From: Bacillota bacterium
GTDB taxonomy: Bacteria > Bacillota > Clostridia > Christensenellales > UMGS416
Direction: 5' to 3'
Length of the DNA stretch: 41,830 bases
Assembly (NCBI GenBank): GCA_023428265.1
Contig: JAEYYW010000072.1
Coordinates: forward strand, 1-41,830
The translations under genes and the position numbers were made by a program. Positions 15,066 through 23,890 of this stretch are shown here, one piece after another; position 1 is the first letter of the stretch; every line of letters begins with the position of its first letter. Under the pieces are notes generated by a model. That model was not told the origin of the DNA. It searched no databases and saw only the letters and a program-made list of their open reading frames with translations.

Positions 15066-17003
15066 TTAATAACGCATCGGGATCAGGTCCGCATAGGCCG
15101 ACAGCGGTGCGTCCTGCATCAGAAGGCCGATAATCTGCCGGCCAAGATCATGCAAATCATCGGTGTCATATTTCAGAGCTTCCTTTTTGAAGAACTCCGT
15201 CAGAATCTCCGCCCCTTTGCGATATCCATCCACGCCGAGCTCCGCCTGGGTTTCCGGCTGAAGAAAGATGTTTTGGATGAACTGTCCGTCAATCTTCAGA
15301 GAATCCAGATAGAACCCCAGCAGCGGGCAGCGCGCTTCCTTCAGTTGCTCCGGCTTGAATTTCACGCCTCCCCGCCGGGCAATGTATTCGCGCGCGATCC
15401 ACTGCGGCATGAACCCGACCTTATACGCACCGATGTGCTGGTTGGGGATCAGCACATAGCGGGTGCCGGAGGTCTTGGTGATCTGGTCAAGCAGCAGGTT
15501 TGCCTGCTGCACGCGCTTGCCGGTGGCAAACGGCCAGTAGGACCCCACGCCCTCGCTGGTCATGCCCACGGTGTTGATTACACTCGGGTTGTTGAAACCC
15601 CGCGGGGCAACCAGCCTCCACAGCCAGGCCAGGGCAGGGGGCAGCACATGCATCAGCCCCAGGATGCCATACGAAGGGTTTTCTCTGGTGGACATCGGCG
15701 TACGCACACCGAAACTTCGCACATCAACCTCCACAAGCTCTTTCACAATCTCCGGCACGAGCCTCCTGGGCAGAATTACGCGCGGGTTGGGGCAGGGTTT
15801 TCCATCGGAATCCAGCGTGTGCTCCCAGACCAGGCAGGTAGCGCCCTCGACCCCCTGGATGTTCAGGAAGACCAGAGGCTCCTTCGGCTGGGTGAAGATC
15901 TTTTCATATTGCGGCGACGTTCCATATTGCTTGATGTGGTCCAGCCGCAGGAACCAGCCTTGCTCCGCGTCCTTCACCACCAGCTTTTTGCTGCCGCTTT
16001 GCATCTTCGGGTGGCAAAGCGCCATGTCGTCCGTCACCGGGCGGAGGGAGCAGGAGTCGGTGAGCTCCATAAAGATGCGCTCGCCGGAGACCAGGTTTTT
16101 CCCCAGCAGGATCCTGCCATCGTTCTCCTTGTGGATGTTTTCGATCATCTCGCTTTTTCCCCCGCCGGAGGCCCCTTCATGCATGATCACGACCTCATTG
16201 TCATAAGGCGTGACGACCTTGACTGTGGAGGCGTGGGCTGTCACCCAGCCTTCCTTTTCGCCAATGTTGAGCAACACGCCATAGATGCCCTTTTTGGCGC
16301 TCGGGCCCGGATAAAGGTTGTAGGAAAAAACCTCGTGCATGCGCTTGAGGCGGTTGTGCACCACGATCTGCTTTCCCTGAAAGTGGGTGTGCCGGAAGGG
16401 CGGGGCGAGATAGATGGCCGCTTTGGGCGCAAATCCTTCGGGAATGTCTTCCAGGCTCAGAAAGCCCTGCAGATCGGCCAGGGCGCAGGCAAAAAAGGCG
16501 GCGTTTGCCGGCGCGATCAGCAAGGCTTCATATCCGAACTCGTCGCCGCCGGCCATAAACGGCATCACGATCAGATCCTGTGCCTTCAGCCAGTCAAACG
16601 TCGCCTGCCTCAGTGGCTCAAACTCCGCGTCATAAACCTGTGAGTAAACCGGCTTGTCCGTATCGTTTGCGTCCGCGACCACCAGGCAGTCCGGATCGCG
16701 CCGGCGCATATAGTCCTCCGGGTAATTGACCACAACGCCGTTTTTGCACCGCGTCACCGTGGCCTCCTGCCTGGTGCCGATGCCATCAATGTGATACTCC
16801 ACAGGGTGACTCGTCTGGTTCACGCCGCCCAGAGAAAGGTTGACCAGTTCTTCTCTTGTTTTCGGGCAGACAATGCTCTTGCTCCAGTTGATGAGGAGCT
16901 CCAGGTCGGCTGGCAGGTGCATGTTCTGCAGGATCAGGCTTTTCGCATCATGCTGACTCAATCTGTTCGCTGTGGTTTTGGAATCCCTGATGTTTGCTTG
17001 CAT
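15066..17003 (-). CDS. DUF4914-family protein, PEP-carboxykinase-like P-loop protein
   Basis: A 645-residue protein that I assign to DUF4914, a family distantly like phosphoenolpyruvate carboxykinase; biochemical function not established. A PEPCK-like kinase-1 motif, GASGGGKSEM, lies at about residues 276-285, preceded by VTPYDNEVVIMHE. The mid-protein SCSLRPVTDDMALCH and VFLNIQG segments are in the region where PEPCKs bind metal and nucleotide. No membrane segment or signal is seen. AAGGGG precedes the ATG. It is convergent with recO (nine bases apart, no terminator between) and lies near ppdK, which makes PEP, so a role in PEP metabolism is a reasonable inference only. Confidence 0.7.
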   Translation of the reverse strand: MQANIRDSKTTANRLSQHDAKSLILQNMHLPADLELLINWSKSIVCPKTREELVNLSLGGVNQTSHPVEYHIDGIGTRQEATVTRCKNGVVVNYPEDYMRRRDPDCLVVADANDTDKPVYSQVYDAEFEPLRQATFDWLKAQDLIVMPFMAGGDEFGYEALLIAPANAAFFACALADLQGFLSLEDIPEGFAPKAAIYLAPPFRHTHFQGKQIVVHNRLKRMHEVFSYNLYPGPSAKKGIYGVLLNIGEKEGWVTAHASTVKVVTPYDNEVVIMHEGASGGGKSEMIENIHKENDGRILLGKNLVSGERIFMELTDSCSLRPVTDDMALCHPKMQSGSKKLVVKDAEQGWFLRLDHIKQYGTSPQYEKIFTQPKEPLVFLNIQGVEGATCLVWEHTLDSDGKPCPNPRVILPRRLVPEIVKELVEVDVRSFGVRTPMSTRENPSYGILGLMHVLPPALAWLWRLVAPRGFNNPSVINTVGMTSEGVGSYWPFATGKRVQQANLLLDQITKTSGTRYVLIPNQHIGAYKVGFMPQWIAREYIARRGGVKFKPEQLKEARCPLLGFYLDSLKIDGQFIQNIFLQPETQAELGVDGYRKGAEILTEFFKKEALKYDTDDLHDLGRQIIGLLMQDAPLSAYADLIPMRY

Positions 17004-17020
17004 GGTCTAAAGTCCCCTTC

Positions 17021-17067
17021 TAAAAAAATAAAAGCCGACTTGCCAAACTCACTTGGCAAATCGGCTT
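17021..17067 (-). terminator. Intrinsic terminator between mpsC-like and DUF4914 genes
   Basis: Read on the minus strand, AGCCGA/TCGGCT (17061-17066 with 17033-17038) plus TTGCCAA/TTGGCAA (17053-17059 with 17040-17046) form a 13-bp stem with one mismatch and a six-base loop, followed by TTTTATTTTTTT. It ends the short DUF2294 transcript before the DUF4914 gene. Confidence 0.9.
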
Positions 17068-17108
17068 ACTTTCAACTTAGCGCTGCTAATTTGTTTGTCT
17101 TCCGACGG

Positions 17109-17474
17109 TTATTTTTTTGTTACCGTGTCCTCAATGTTGCGATCTGTTGTGATCACGATGATTTTTTCGCCGGTTTTTGTGCTGATATCGGAATGGATGC
17201 TGATGATGGCTGCCTCGATCACCTGGGCGATCAATGCTTCCAGAAACCCTCTTCCACCCTCAAACAGGGAAGCTCTCATCTTTTTGAAGAGCTCAACCCC
17301 GGCTGGATTGTCTGTCAGCTTCTGTTCTGACGGACTCAGGAACCCTGTCAGGCGAACGATGATCAGATCCTGCACGATGTAGGTCCGGATGGATTTTGGG
17401 CCGCGGCCCATATATTCCACTTCAAACTTACTGATCGCCTCGCTGATTTTGGCTTCCAGCTGCCCTTTTGTCAT
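17109..17474 (-). CDS. DUF2294 / MpsC-family protein
   Basis: A 121-residue soluble protein of the DUF2294 (MpsC, YbcI-like) family, originally tied to a sodium-linked membrane-potential system in Staphylococcus, though many copies stand alone. The family signature is clear: KISEAISKFEVEYMGRGPKSIRTYIVQDLIIVRLTG-like N-terminus and the LFEGGRGFLEALI block; function remains unclear. AGGGTGA before the ATG is the ribosome binding site and lies in the loop of an inverted repeat. It has its own promoter and terminator, so it is a single-gene unit, divergent from ppdK. Confidence 0.8.
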   Translation of the reverse strand: MTKGQLEAKISEAISKFEVEYMGRGPKSIRTYIVQDLIIVRLTGFLSPSEQKLTDNPAGVELFKKMRASLFEGGRGFLEALIAQVIEAAIISIHSDISTKTGEKIIVITTDRNIEDTVTKK

Positions 17475-17530
17475 GAATCATTCACCCTGTTCCATGATTC
17501 ATTCTAGTATAACCGCAGTGTTCTTGTCAA
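17474..17530 (-). promoter_or_regulatory. Promoter and start-region inverted repeat of the DUF2294 gene
   Basis: On the minus strand TTGACA (17525-17530) and TAGAAT (17501-17506) are 18 bases apart. An 8-bp perfect inverted repeat, TGAATCAT (17474-17481) and ATGATTCA (17494-17501), spans from the -10 edge to the start codon and encloses the ribosome binding site. It could be an operator or an mRNA hairpin that hides the site. Confidence 0.65.
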
Positions 17531-17633
17531 CTATAAGAGAAAATCCCCCCATGAACCCATGGTGCCACTCTGCGATGGCATCTCCGATCGCCCTCACAAA
17601 ATGGCGAATAAAATCAATTTAGCATATTGTTGG

Positions 17634-17662
17634 TTGCTTTACCATCCTTGATGGTTTATAAT
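17634..17662 (+). promoter_or_regulatory. Sigma-A type promoter of ppdK
   Basis: TTGCTT (17634-17639) and a perfect TATAAT (17657-17662) with a 17-base spacer, leaving an approximately 88-base leader before ppdK. Confidence 0.75.
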
Positions 17663-17756
17663 ACAAAATTGCGTGCGATACTAAATGTTGCATGCTTTAT
17701 TCCGTATTTTAGCAATACGTCAGCAAAAATTGCACATAGACAGAGGAGGAACCCCG

Positions 17757-20387
17757 ATGGCACACAAGTATGTCTATCTGTTCAAGGAAGGCGATCCCAA
17801 CGACAAGAATCTGTTGGGCGGCAAGGGCGCAAACCTGGCCGGCATGACCAGCATCGGCCTGCCCGTTCCGCGCGGCTTCACCGTGACCACAGAAGCCTGC
17901 ACCCGTTACTATGAGGATGGCCAGAAGATCGCCGATGAAATCATCGCGCAGATTTATGATGCCCTCGCCGCCACCGAGCAGATGGTCGGCAAGAAGTTCG
18001 GAGACATCAACAATCCTTTCCTCGTGTCCGTGCGTTCCGGCGCCCGCGCCTCAATGCCCGGCATGATGGACACGATCCTGAACCTGGGTCTCAATGACGT
18101 GGCTGTGGAAGGCCTGGCCAAGCTCACCGGCAACCCCCGCTTTGCTTATGACAGCTACCGCCGCTTCATCCAGATGTTCTCCGACGTCGTGATGGAAGTG
18201 CCGAAGCCCAAGTTTGAGCGCATCCTGGATGCGGTGAAGGAAGAGAACCACGTCAAGTTTGACACCGAGCTCACCGCTGATAACCTTCTGGAAGTCATCA
18301 AGCGCTACAAGGTTCTCTTCAAGACCGAGAAGGGCTTTGATTTCCCGCAGGATCCCAAAGAGCAGCTGATTGAGGCTGTCAAGGCCGTGTTCCGCAGCTG
18401 GGACAACCCCCGCGCAAACGTTTACCGCCGCCTCAACGAGATCCCCGGCAGCTGGGGCACCGCTGTCAACGTGCAGGAAATGGTGTTCGGCAACATGGGT
18501 AACGACTCGGGCACCGGCGTGGCTTTCACAAGAAACCCCTCCACCGGCGAAAACAAGCTCTATGGCGAGTTCCTGATGAACGCCCAGGGCGAAGACGTGG
18601 TGGCCGGCATCCGCACGCCCCAGCCCATTGACCAGCTGAAGCAGACCCAGCCCGCCGTCTACGACCAGTTCGTGGGCATCGCCAACACGCTGGAGAAGCA
18701 CTACCGCGACATGCAGGACATGGAATTCACCATTGAGCGCGGCAAGCTGTTTATGCTGCAGACGCGCAACGGCAAGCGCACCGCCGCCGCAGCCCTGAAG
18801 ATCGCCGTGGACCTGGTGGCTGAGGGGATGCTCACCAAGGAAGAAGCCTTGATGAAGATTGATCCCAAGCAGCTGGACGCTCTGCTGCACCCCACCTTTG
18901 AGCCCAAGGCCCTGAAGGCAGCTAATCCCGTGGCCAAAGGCCTGCCGGCCAGCCCCGGCGCCGCCTGCGGCAAGGTGTATTTCACCGCCGAAGACGCTGT
19001 GGCCGCCTCTGAAAAGGGTGAGAAGGTTGTGCTGGTCCGTCTCGAAACCTCTCCTGAGGATATCGAGGGCATGCACGTGTCCGAGGGCATCCTGACCGCT
19101 CGCGGCGGCATGACCAGCCACGCGGCCGTTGTGGCCCGCGGCATGGGCACCTGCTGCGTGGCCGGCTGCGAAGCCATCAAGGTGGATGAGCACAACAAGG
19201 TGTTCACCGCCGGTTCCGTCACCGTGAAGGAAGGCGAGTGGCTCTCTCTGGATGGCAACACCGGCAACGTGTATGCCGAAGCCATCCCCACGCAGGACGC
19301 CAGCATCACCGAGGACTTTGCCACGATTATGAAGTGGGCGGACGAGTTCCGCACGCTGAAGGTGCGCACCAACGCCGATACGCCTTATGACGCCGGCGTG
19401 GCCGTGAAGTTCGGCGCCGAAGGCATCGGCCTGACCCGCACCGAGCACATGTTCTTTGAGGCGGATCGCATCCCCGCCATGCGCGAGATGATCGTGGCGG
19501 ACACGGTCGAGCAGCGCAAGAAGGCTCTGAACAAGCTCCTGCCCATGCAGAAGAGCGATTTCAAGGGGATCTACGAGGCCATGGAAGGCCGCCCTGTCAC
19601 CATCCGTTTCCTCGACCCGCCGCTGCACGAGTTCCTGCCCCACGACGATGAGGACATCAAGGCACTGGCCGCTGAAATGGGCCTGACCTTTGAAGTGCTC
19701 AAGTCCAAGGTCGTGTCGCTGCACGAGCTGAACCCGATGCTGGGCCACCGCGGCTGCCGCCTGATGGTCTCTTATCCGGAGATTGTGGAAATGCAGACCC
19801 GCGCCGTGATCGAGGCTGCTATCGAAGTGAAGCAGGAAAAGGGCTATGACATTGTGCCCGAGATCATGATCCCGCTGGTGGGCGATGTGAAAGAGTTGAA
19901 GTTCTGCAAAGACCGCGTGGTTGCCACCGCCGAAGCGGTGATGGCCGAAAAGGGTGTGAAGCTCAGCTATCAGGTGGGCACGATGATCGAAATTCCACGC
20001 GCCTGCGTGACCGCTGACGAAATCGCCAAGGAAGCTGACTTCTTCAGCTTCGGCACCAACGACCTCACACAGATGACCTATGGTCTGAGCCGTGACGACG
20101 CCGGCCGCATCCTGGAGGATTACTTCGCCGCAAAGGTGTATGAGCAGGATCCCACCGCCCGTCTTGACCAGATCGGCGTAGGCGCTTTGATGAAGATCGC
20201 CGTGGAGAAGGGCCGCTCGGTCAAGTCCAGCCTCAAGATGGGCATCTGCGGCGAGCATGGCGGCGACCCCGGTTCCGTCATCTTCTGCCACAACATTGGC
20301 CTGAACTATGTGTCGTGCTCGCCGTTCCGCGTGCCGATCGCAAGGCTGGCCGCCGCCCAGGCCGCCATCATGACCAAGGGCGTGTAA
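17757..20387 (+). CDS. ppdK: Pyruvate, phosphate dikinase
   Basis: Interconverts pyruvate + ATP + phosphate and PEP + AMP + pyrophosphate; in fermenting clostridia it often works glycolytically or for gluconeogenesis. ATG 17757 follows GAGGAGGA; an earlier in-frame ATG at 17685 has no site. The 876-residue protein has the nucleotide-binding domain (LLGGKGANLAGMTSIGLPVPRGFT), the swivelling phosphohistidine domain with GGMTSHAAVVARGMG (His at about residue 454, with the regulatory Thr two residues before it), and the C-terminal PEP-binding barrel with GTNDLTQMTYGLSRDDAGR and the catalytic Cys in GICGEHGGD. No PPDK regulatory kinase/phosphorylase gene is in the window. Confidence 0.98.
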   Translation: MAHKYVYLFKEGDPNDKNLLGGKGANLAGMTSIGLPVPRGFTVTTEACTRYYEDGQKIADEIIAQIYDALAATEQMVGKKFGDINNPFLVSVRSGARASMPGMMDTILNLGLNDVAVEGLAKLTGNPRFAYDSYRRFIQMFSDVVMEVPKPKFERILDAVKEENHVKFDTELTADNLLEVIKRYKVLFKTEKGFDFPQDPKEQLIEAVKAVFRSWDNPRANVYRRLNEIPGSWGTAVNVQEMVFGNMGNDSGTGVAFTRNPSTGENKLYGEFLMNAQGEDVVAGIRTPQPIDQLKQTQPAVYDQFVGIANTLEKHYRDMQDMEFTIERGKLFMLQTRNGKRTAAAALKIAVDLVAEGMLTKEEALMKIDPKQLDALLHPTFEPKALKAANPVAKGLPASPGAACGKVYFTAEDAVAASEKGEKVVLVRLETSPEDIEGMHVSEGILTARGGMTSHAAVVARGMGTCCVAGCEAIKVDEHNKVFTAGSVTVKEGEWLSLDGNTGNVYAEAIPTQDASITEDFATIMKWADEFRTLKVRTNADTPYDAGVAVKFGAEGIGLTRTEHMFFEADRIPAMREMIVADTVEQRKKALNKLLPMQKSDFKGIYEAMEGRPVTIRFLDPPLHEFLPHDDEDIKALAAEMGLTFEVLKSKVVSLHELNPMLGHRGCRLMVSYPEIVEMQTRAVIEAAIEVKQEKGYDIVPEIMIPLVGDVKELKFCKDRVVATAEAVMAEKGVKLSYQVGTMIEIPRACVTADEIAKEADFFSFGTNDLTQMTYGLSRDDAGRILEDYFAAKVYEQDPTARLDQIGVGALMKIAVEKGRSVKSSLKMGICGEHGGDPGSVIFCHNIGLNYVSCSPFRVPIARLAAAQAAIMTKGV

Positions 20388-20414
20388 GCTTAGTTTCCGG
20401 ACGATCCCAGACGA

Positions 20415-20444
20415 CCCCCTCTCCCGGATTCCCGGGGGAGGGGG
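20415..20444 (+). terminator. Hairpin after ppdK
   Basis: CCCCCTCTCCCGG (20415-20427) pairs with CCGGGGGAGGGGG (20432-20444) with one G-T wobble. It is very stable but only ATTGTAGTTT follows, so termination efficiency is uncertain. The remainder of 20445-20672 has no gene; it holds a perfect 12-base palindrome CCGACGCGTCGG (20497-20508) and a 7-bp hairpin TTTCCTG/CAGGAAA (20559-20565/20572-20578). Confidence 0.7.
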
Positions 20445-20672
20445 ATTGTAGTTTGAGGGGGCTGCTGTTTTCACGTCGCCCTCAAGTGGGGAGGAGCCGA
20501 CGCGTCGGCAGGAGGCTGGACAAACAGATGATATTCCACCTCGATTTCTGGGTATATCTTTCCTGTGCGTGCAGGAAAACAGGATTTCCCGCCGAATAAC
20601 CTTTTTTCAAATCCCATGAATCCATCGGCAGGATTTTTCCATGCCGTGGCGAATTAATGGAAAGGACAGCGA

Positions 20673-22520
20673 ATGCCCGGTTTTTTCGCCGAAGAATTTC
20701 TCACAGACGTGCTGGCCCGCAACGATATTGTCGATGTGATTGGCCAATATGTGCAGTTGAAGCGGAAAGGTCAGAGCTGGTGGGGCCTGTGCCCCTTCCA
20801 CGGGGAAAAGACGCCGTCGTTTTCGGTCAGCCAGGACAAGCAATTTTATTACTGCTTTGGCTGCCACGCCGGCGGCAACGCCTTTCAGTTCATCCAGAAC
20901 ATTGAAAAGTGTGACTTTTCCGAAGCAGTGGAGCTGCTGGCCAGCCGCGCCGGGCTGCCGATGCCGGAGCGCAAAAGCGACGGCGACCATCGGGCCCGCG
21001 AAGAGCTGCGCACCACACTCTATGAGATCGGCAGGGCAGCCGCACGGTTCTACCATGACAAGCTCTATTCCCGCGAAGGCTTGCCGGCGCTGGAATATCT
21101 GCAGAAGCGGGGCTTGAGTGAGCGGATCATCAAGCGTTTCGGCCTGGGCTATGCGCCTGACAACCGTGACGAAGCCATCCGTTTTCTGGAGGCCCAGGGT
21201 TTTTCCCGGGAGCATCTGAAGCAGTTTGCCGTGGCGGGCGAAAAAGATGGCCGCTGGTATGCCTACTTCCGCAACCGCGTGATGTTCCCGATCATTGACC
21301 GGCGTGGCCGCGTGATTGCCTTTGGCGGCCGCGTTATGGACGGCAGCCAGCCCAAATATCTGAACTCTCCGGAGACGCCGGTGTTCAACAAGCGGCAGAA
21401 CCTGTTTGGCCTGAACCTGGTGCAGCAGATCCGCAATCTGCAGCGTGTGGTGCTGGTGGAAGGCTATATGGATGTGATCTCCATGCACCAGGCCGGCGTG
21501 CCCTATGCGATGGCCTCGCTGGGCACGGCGCTCACCGAGGAGCAGGCGAGGCTCATCAAGCGGTATTGCGAGGAAGTTCTTCTGGCCTATGATGGCGATG
21601 CCGCAGGGCAGAAGGCCACCTTGCGGGGGCTCGACATCCTCAGGGACTCGGGCCTGGCCGTGAAGGTGATGGAGTTTCCGGATGGGATGGACCCCGATGA
21701 TTACGCCAAGCGCTTTGGGCTCACGGGCCTCGAAGAGCGCATGGATCAGGCATTGCCGCTCATAGACTATAAGCTGAAGGTTATCGCTGCCGATTGTGAC
21801 CTTGCCACCGAGGACGGCCGCCGGCGTTATGTCACGGTGGCCTGCCGCGAGGTACTTGCCAAAATCACAAGCCCCGTGGAGCTGGATATCTATGTGAAGC
21901 GGCTGAGCCGCCAGACCGGTGTGTCGGAGCTGGCGATTTATGAGGAATCGGGCATTGAGAGGTCGGCCCGCAAGGCCGCTGAGTATAGCGCGAAACACAG
22001 CAGGTATACTAATGCAGGAATGGACGGTTCTTCCAGAATGCTGGAAGCGTCTCCGATGGAAGGCCGGCGTGATAACGCCAGCCGTGACGCGGAAAGTTTT
22101 CTGCTCCGGCTCGCGATGCACGGCTCCGAAGCGGCCATGGGGCCTCTTCTTGAAGCCGGAAGCGGGATGTTTAGCGGTGAGCGGCTGGAGCTGGCTGAAG
22201 CCGTGCTGAACGGTCAGGCCAAGAGGCTCAGCACTGCGGAAATGATGAGCGGGCTTTCTCCCGCCGGTCAGGCCGAGCTGGCCCGCATTCACCTGTTGGC
22301 ACTGCCGCCGGAAGCGGAGTGGGAGCGCCTTGTCGACGATTGCCTGAGAGCATTGCGGGAGCGCAAGCTCGAAGCGCAGATTGAGGCTGTCAATGAGGCG
22401 TTGAAGCAACAGGGTCTGGGCGAAGAGGAACGGCAGTCGAAAAAGAAAGAATTATACGGGTTGCTGCAGAAACTGTCCGCAGTGAAACTGCAACAGCCGG
22501 AGAATAAGATCAAGCGCTGA
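20673..22520 (+). CDS. dnaG: DNA primase DnaG
   Basis: Makes RNA primers at the replication fork. The 615-residue protein has the N-terminal CHC2 zinc finger (CPFHGEKTPSF ... YYCFGCHAGG), the RNA-polymerase/Toprim domain with VVLVEGYMDVI and LAYDGDAAGQKA, and a C-terminal helical region that would contact the DnaB helicase. ATG 20673 has a GGAAAGGAC site. rpoD follows 12 bases after the stop, the classic dnaG-rpoD arrangement, without rpsU in front. All catalytic motifs are intact. Confidence 0.97.
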   Translation: MPGFFAEEFLTDVLARNDIVDVIGQYVQLKRKGQSWWGLCPFHGEKTPSFSVSQDKQFYYCFGCHAGGNAFQFIQNIEKCDFSEAVELLASRAGLPMPERKSDGDHRAREELRTTLYEIGRAAARFYHDKLYSREGLPALEYLQKRGLSERIIKRFGLGYAPDNRDEAIRFLEAQGFSREHLKQFAVAGEKDGRWYAYFRNRVMFPIIDRRGRVIAFGGRVMDGSQPKYLNSPETPVFNKRQNLFGLNLVQQIRNLQRVVLVEGYMDVISMHQAGVPYAMASLGTALTEEQARLIKRYCEEVLLAYDGDAAGQKATLRGLDILRDSGLAVKVMEFPDGMDPDDYAKRFGLTGLEERMDQALPLIDYKLKVIAADCDLATEDGRRRYVTVACREVLAKITSPVELDIYVKRLSRQTGVSELAIYEESGIERSARKAAEYSAKHSRYTNAGMDGSSRMLEASPMEGRRDNASRDAESFLLRLAMHGSEAAMGPLLEAGSGMFSGERLELAEAVLNGQAKRLSTAEMMSGLSPAGQAELARIHLLALPPEAEWERLVDDCLRALRERKLEAQIEAVNEALKQQGLGEEERQSKKKELYGLLQKLSAVKLQQPENKIKR

Positions 22521-22532
22521 GGAGGGACGGCA

Positions 22533-23753
22533 TTGGCCGACAAGAAACACAACGGGTTCAACACGCCGGAGGAGAACGGGATGGAAAACGAGCTCAATCA
22601 AACCACGCAGCCGGCAGCGGATGAGGCAAACGGCGGCGGCCTGGAGGGGATGGAGGGCAGCCTTGCCGAAATCTCGTTATCAAAGCTCCTGGAAATCCCA
22701 ATGGTCAAGCAGAAGCGGATCCGCAAGCTCATTGAGCTGGGGCAGTCCAAAGGGGTGCTGACGGAAAAGGAAATCGGCTCCTTGCTGGACGGCATTGAGC
22801 TGGAGCCGGCAGAGGTCGAGCAGATCTACGAGGCGCTGGAAAAGCTGGGCATTGAGTATTCGCTGGGTAAAGGCCCCGGTGACTTGGAGCAGATGCAGGA
22901 TGACAAGTCGCTGCTGGAGGGCGTGAGCCTGGATGATCCGGTGCGCATGTACCTGAAGGAAATCGGCAAGGTGCCGCTGCTTTCCGCCGATGAGGAAATT
23001 GTCTATGCCCGCAAAATGGAGGAAGGCGACCAGAACGCGCGCCGCAAGCTTGCAGAGGCAAACCTGCGGTTGGTCGTGAGCATCGCCAAACGCTATGTGG
23101 GCCGCGGCATGCTCTTCCTGGACCTGATCCAGGAGGGCAACCTGGGCTTGATCAAAGCCGTGGAGAAATTTGATTACCGCAAAGGCTATAAGTTTTCAAC
23201 ATATGCAACCTGGTGGATCCGTCAGGCCATTACCCGCGCCATCGCCGACCAGGCGCGCACGATTCGCATCCCGGTGCACATGGTGGAGACAATCAACAAG
23301 CTGATTCGTGTGTCACGCCAGCTCCTGCAGGAGCATGGCCGCGACCCCCAGCCCGATGAGATCGCCCGTGAAATGGGTGTGTCGGAAGACAAGGTGCGCG
23401 AGATCATGAAGATTGCGCAGGAGCCTGTGTCGTTGGAAACGCCGATCGGTGAGGAGGAAGACAGCCACCTGGGCGACTTCATCCCCGATGACGATGTGCC
23501 CGCTCCCGCGGAAGTGGCTGCCTATACAATGCTCAAGGAGCAGCTCACCGACGTGCTCGACACGCTGACGCCCCGCGAGGAAAAGGTGCTAAGGCTGCGT
23601 TTCGGGCTGGACGACGGCCGGGCCCGCACACTGGAGGAGGTTGGCCGCGAGTTTCAGGTGACCCGCGAGCGCATCCGCCAGATTGAAGCAAAGGCTTTGA
23701 GAAAGCTCCGGCACCCCAGCCGAAGCAAGAAATTAAAAGATTTTCTGGACTGA
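22533..23753 (+). CDS. rpoD: Primary sigma factor SigA (RpoD)
   Basis: Housekeeping sigma factor. The 406-residue protein shows region 1.2 (DDPVRMYLKEIGKVPLLS), region 2 (GLIKAVEKFDYRKGYKFSTYA, with YATWWIRQAI for -10 recognition and melting), region 3 (IRIPVHMVETINKL) and region 4 (TPREEKVLRLRFGLDDG then VTRERIRQIEAKALRKL for -35 contact). Translation begins at TTG 22533 after GGAGGGACGG. The N-terminal extension of about 120 residues matches region 1.1 of clostridial SigA. The promoters noted in this window fit its expected specificity. Confidence 0.98.
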   Translation: MADKKHNGFNTPEENGMENELNQTTQPAADEANGGGLEGMEGSLAEISLSKLLEIPMVKQKRIRKLIELGQSKGVLTEKEIGSLLDGIELEPAEVEQIYEALEKLGIEYSLGKGPGDLEQMQDDKSLLEGVSLDDPVRMYLKEIGKVPLLSADEEIVYARKMEEGDQNARRKLAEANLRLVVSIAKRYVGRGMLFLDLIQEGNLGLIKAVEKFDYRKGYKFSTYATWWIRQAITRAIADQARTIRIPVHMVETINKLIRVSRQLLQEHGRDPQPDEIAREMGVSEDKVREIMKIAQEPVSLETPIGEEEDSHLGDFIPDDDVPAPAEVAAYTMLKEQLTDVLDTLTPREEKVLRLRFGLDDGRARTLEEVGREFQVTRERIRQIEAKALRKLRHPSRSKKLKDFLD

Positions 23754-23814
23754 CCGGGAGCTTCAGTATCACAATACTGATATGTAAATTATACGGATAT
23801 CTGCATATTTGATA

Positions 23815-23843
23815 TTGTACGTTTCAGCACGATAGCGTATAAT
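23815..23843 (+). promoter_or_regulatory. Sigma-A type promoter downstream of rpoD
   Basis: TTGTAC (23815-23820) and a perfect TATAAT (23838-23843) with a 17-base spacer precede the uncharacterised gene at 23891. A 7-bp hairpin TCAGTAT/ATACTGA (23763-23769 with 23774-23780) lies just after rpoD but has no T-tract. Confidence 0.65.
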
Positions 23844-23890
23844 GTTTCCATAATTGGGCAAAGAAGACAAGATTCCGCGCAGAAGGGCAG

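Noticed and set aside
15150..16643. A 497-codon plus-strand frame inside the DUF4914 gene
   Set aside because: It is the antisense shadow of a conserved gene, with no start site signal or recognisable domain.
18051..20474. An 807-codon open frame on the minus strand opposite ppdK
   Set aside because: It mirrors the codon structure of ppdK and encodes a His/Gly/Ala-rich product with no known motif; open only because of the sense-strand codon bias.
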